This document shows, piece after piece, positions 62,207 to 64,000 of a stretch of DNA of 64,000 bases; position 1 is the first letter of the stretch; each line of letters begins with the position of its first letter. Origin of the DNA: Enterovibrio sp. JCM 19048 (GTDB lineage: Bacteria > Pseudomonadota > Gammaproteobacteria > Enterobacterales > Vibrionaceae); the NCBI GenBank assembly GCA_001310415.1, contig BAXE01000009.1:112404-176403 (forward strand), in the 5' to 3' direction. A model generated the notes under the pieces. It was not told where the DNA came from and did not search any database. It worked only from the letters and a program-made list of their open reading frames with translations. A program made the translations under genes and the position numbers.

Positions 62207-63895
62207 GTGAAAGTACTCATAGTTGAAGACGAAGTCTCGCTACAGTGCTTCCTTGAACATGTGCTCAAGGATGAGTTTGAAGAGATCCTGATTGCAGACA
62301 ACGGCAAGATGGCGCTGGATATGCTGGCGGCGATGGAAGACTTGCCCAATCTGATTATCATGGATGTGCTCATGCCTGAGATGGATGGTTTCGAGCTGCA
62401 CGGAAAGTGCGCCAGCGTTATAAAAGCCAATACCTCCCCATCATCTTCCTCACTGGCATTACAGATAATGATGCCTTCAACCGCTGTATGACGCTGGGGG
62501 ATGACTTTCTCACCAAACCTATCAGCCGAACCACGATTGTTGCCAAAGTCCGAGCCCACAGCCGTAACATCCGTCTCTACAACGAAGTTGCCGTCCAGCG
62601 AGATGCCCTCAAACATTTCCATGCCCATACCCTTTATGAACACACCATGGCTGAGACTATCTTCAGCAATGTGATGAAAGGGTGCTATCACGGTGCCAGT
62701 GGTGTCGAATTCTATACCAGTTCCTACACCAATTTTAACGGTGATGTGGTTTTGGTGGCTCCCCGTCCTCAAGGCGGGATTTATGCCATGTTAGCGGATG
62801 CGACCGGGCATGGTTTGCCTGCTGCGATTTCCTCTATCCCTGCAACGAAAGCTTTCTTCGCCATGGCGAAAAATGGCTTTGCGCTGGGCGATATCGTGCA
62901 GGAAATGAATGCCACCCTGAAAAAGTTCCTGCCGCCGGGCATGCTGGTGGCAGCCAACCTGTTTGAAGTATCGGCGAATGGGCTTGATGTGAACTGGTGG
63001 GGCGGTGGTATGCCGGATGGTTACCTGATTGATAAAAACGGCGATGTTAAAAAGCGTCTTCCGTCTATCCATATGGCGCTGGGCGCATGGATAACGATGA
63101 ATTCGAAGCCAACCTTGTTGCGCTGCGACTTGAGGATGGAGACAAGCTCTTTTTCTTCACAGACGGTGTGATAGAAGCCCGTGACAGCCAAGGCCATGAG
63201 CTGGGTGAAGAGGGGCTGGAGGCTATCTTTACTGATCCGCTTCCGAGCATCATTAAAGCCACCCAAGAGCGTATCAGCGCATTTACCAGCGGTGGTGGGG
63301 TAGGCGATGATATGTCGATGCTGGAGATGACCGCCCCCATAGAAAGCGGGGTAGAGCTGCAACCGGGTAATCCCGAATACTATGAGCGCCGCTCTCCGGC
63401 TCAACTGACCGTTTACTTCGGTGCTAATGAGCTTCGCAAGGTCAACCTGATCGGTGAAGTACGGCGCATGTTAAAGGGGACTCTCGGCAGTAACCTCGAT
63501 TTAGACCTGATGTGTACTGTGTTGTCAGAGCTTATCAATAATGCCCTTGAGCACGGACTGTTGGGCTTGGAATCTGCACTCAAGACTGATGATGACGGTT
63601 TCCTCGATTACTACATTGAGCGTCAGGCCAGGCTAGAGGCATTGAATGATTTTGCGTATCTCGAGGTCGGCATTTCTTTCAACCCATCAAAGCGGGAACT
63701 GGCATTCTACATTACCCACAACGGCGAAGGTTTCTATTACGAAGATGCAGAAAGCTCGTTGGAAGATTCTGTTGCCCGGTGTGGACGGGGGATACACTGG
63801 TATCAGAGCTTTGCGATTCATTTGAGTATCTGGATGAAGGGCGCTCAGCCCGCGGCACATACGTACTGGCTGCTGGGATGGAATACAACGCCTAA
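62207..63895 (+). CDS. Response regulator with PP2C phosphatase and anti-sigma HATPase domains (CrsR/HsbR-like), three frameshifts
   Basis: The N-terminal REC domain has acidic residues Glu7-Asp8, phosphoacceptor Asp53 (IIMDVLMPEMDG) and FLTKPI. A PP2C/SpoIIE domain follows, with MLADATGHGLPAA and GGGVGDDMSML. The C-terminal HATPase_c (RsbW type) has N-box LSELINNALEHG and HNGEGFYY. Shifts near 62396, 63090 and 63795 break the frame; the true end RSARGTYVLAAGMEYNA stops at 63893-63895. Joined, it is about 562 residues. By analogy with CrsR and HsbR, phosphorylation by CheA or another kinase would set whether the STAS partner is dephosphorylated, and the HATPase domain would release or hold a sigma or anti-sigma target. 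Confidence 0.88.
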
Positions 63896-63921
63896 AGCCC
63901 TTTCAATCCATCACTGCTTCT

Positions 63922-63951
63922 AAGTCCGGCTATCTCACGCCGGACTTTTTG
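63922..63951 (+). terminator. Terminator after the chemosensory operon
   Basis: AAGTCCGGC, TATCTCAC loop, GCCGGACTTTTTG. It marks the end of the 12-kb operon. Nothing is recognisable in the last 49 bases. Confidence 0.9.
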
Positions 63952-64000
63952 TTCCCAGGCGTGGGCTCGGAATCCTTCATTCTAATGTGCAGCGCTGAAT

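Overview
The window is bacterial chromosome from a gammaproteobacterium of the Vibrionaceae. Gene order supports this: secA-mutT-yacG-zapD-coaE-pilDCBA-nadC, ampD/pdhR-aceEF-lpd, acnB/yacL, glnK-amtB-fbpABC, a LuxR/HapR-type quorum-sensing TetR regulator next to hpt, and a chemosensory operon ordered like V. cholerae cluster III. I do not assign a genus. About 30 core genes carry single-base frameshifts, around 50 in total, mostly one missing base in a short homopolymer and with perfectly conserved protein on both sides. I treat these as base-calling errors and annotate whole genes across them.

Layout. 1-7.1 kb: the secA 3' end and mutT on the plus strand, then a minus-strand block pilABCD-coaE-zapD-yacG (type IV pilus/competence machinery, CoA synthesis, division). 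7.3-11.4 kb: nadC and ampD, normally close neighbours, are separated by an inserted pair: a membrane-anchored NMT1/SsuA-like substrate-binding protein and a transmembrane GGDEF diguanylate cyclase. 11.4-18.8 kb: the pyruvate dehydrogenase operon pdhR-aceE-aceF-lpd with two PdhR boxes. 18.9-28.4 kb: a patatin/beta-barrel protein, acnB, a minus-strand glycerate/sugar-diacid module (cdaR, gntP-type permease, glycerate kinase) inserted between acnB and yacL, then yacL. 28.5-34.1 kb: NtrC/sigma54-type glnK-amtB and the iron(III) transporter fbpABC. 34.2-45.8 kb: the LuxR/HapR regulator, hpt, carbonic anhydrase divergent from a SulP transporter, yadGH, panBC-folK-pcnB, gluQ-dksA and sfsA. 45.8-51.6 kb: thpR, hrpB, mrcB, tRNA-Thr and tRNA-Phe.

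51.9-63.9 kb: one long chemosensory operon, STAS-cheY-cheA-cheW-cheW-mcp-cheR-cheD-cheB-mcp-STAS-(REC/PP2C/HATPase). It joins a complete chemotaxis-type array with a cytoplasmic triple-PAS receptor to a partner-switching module resembling CrsR/CrsA of Shewanella and HsbR/HsbA of Pseudomonas. The region before the first gene has a perfect RpoS-type extended -10, suggesting a loop with the general stress sigma factor.

Three intergenic arrays of 7-bp repeats share a GTCTC core (GTCTCTT, GTCTCAA, GTCTCTA). Each lies directly 3' of a gene, and two share similar leader sequence. These arrays, the binding-protein/cyclase pair and the chemosensory/partner-switch operon are the most interesting parts of the window.
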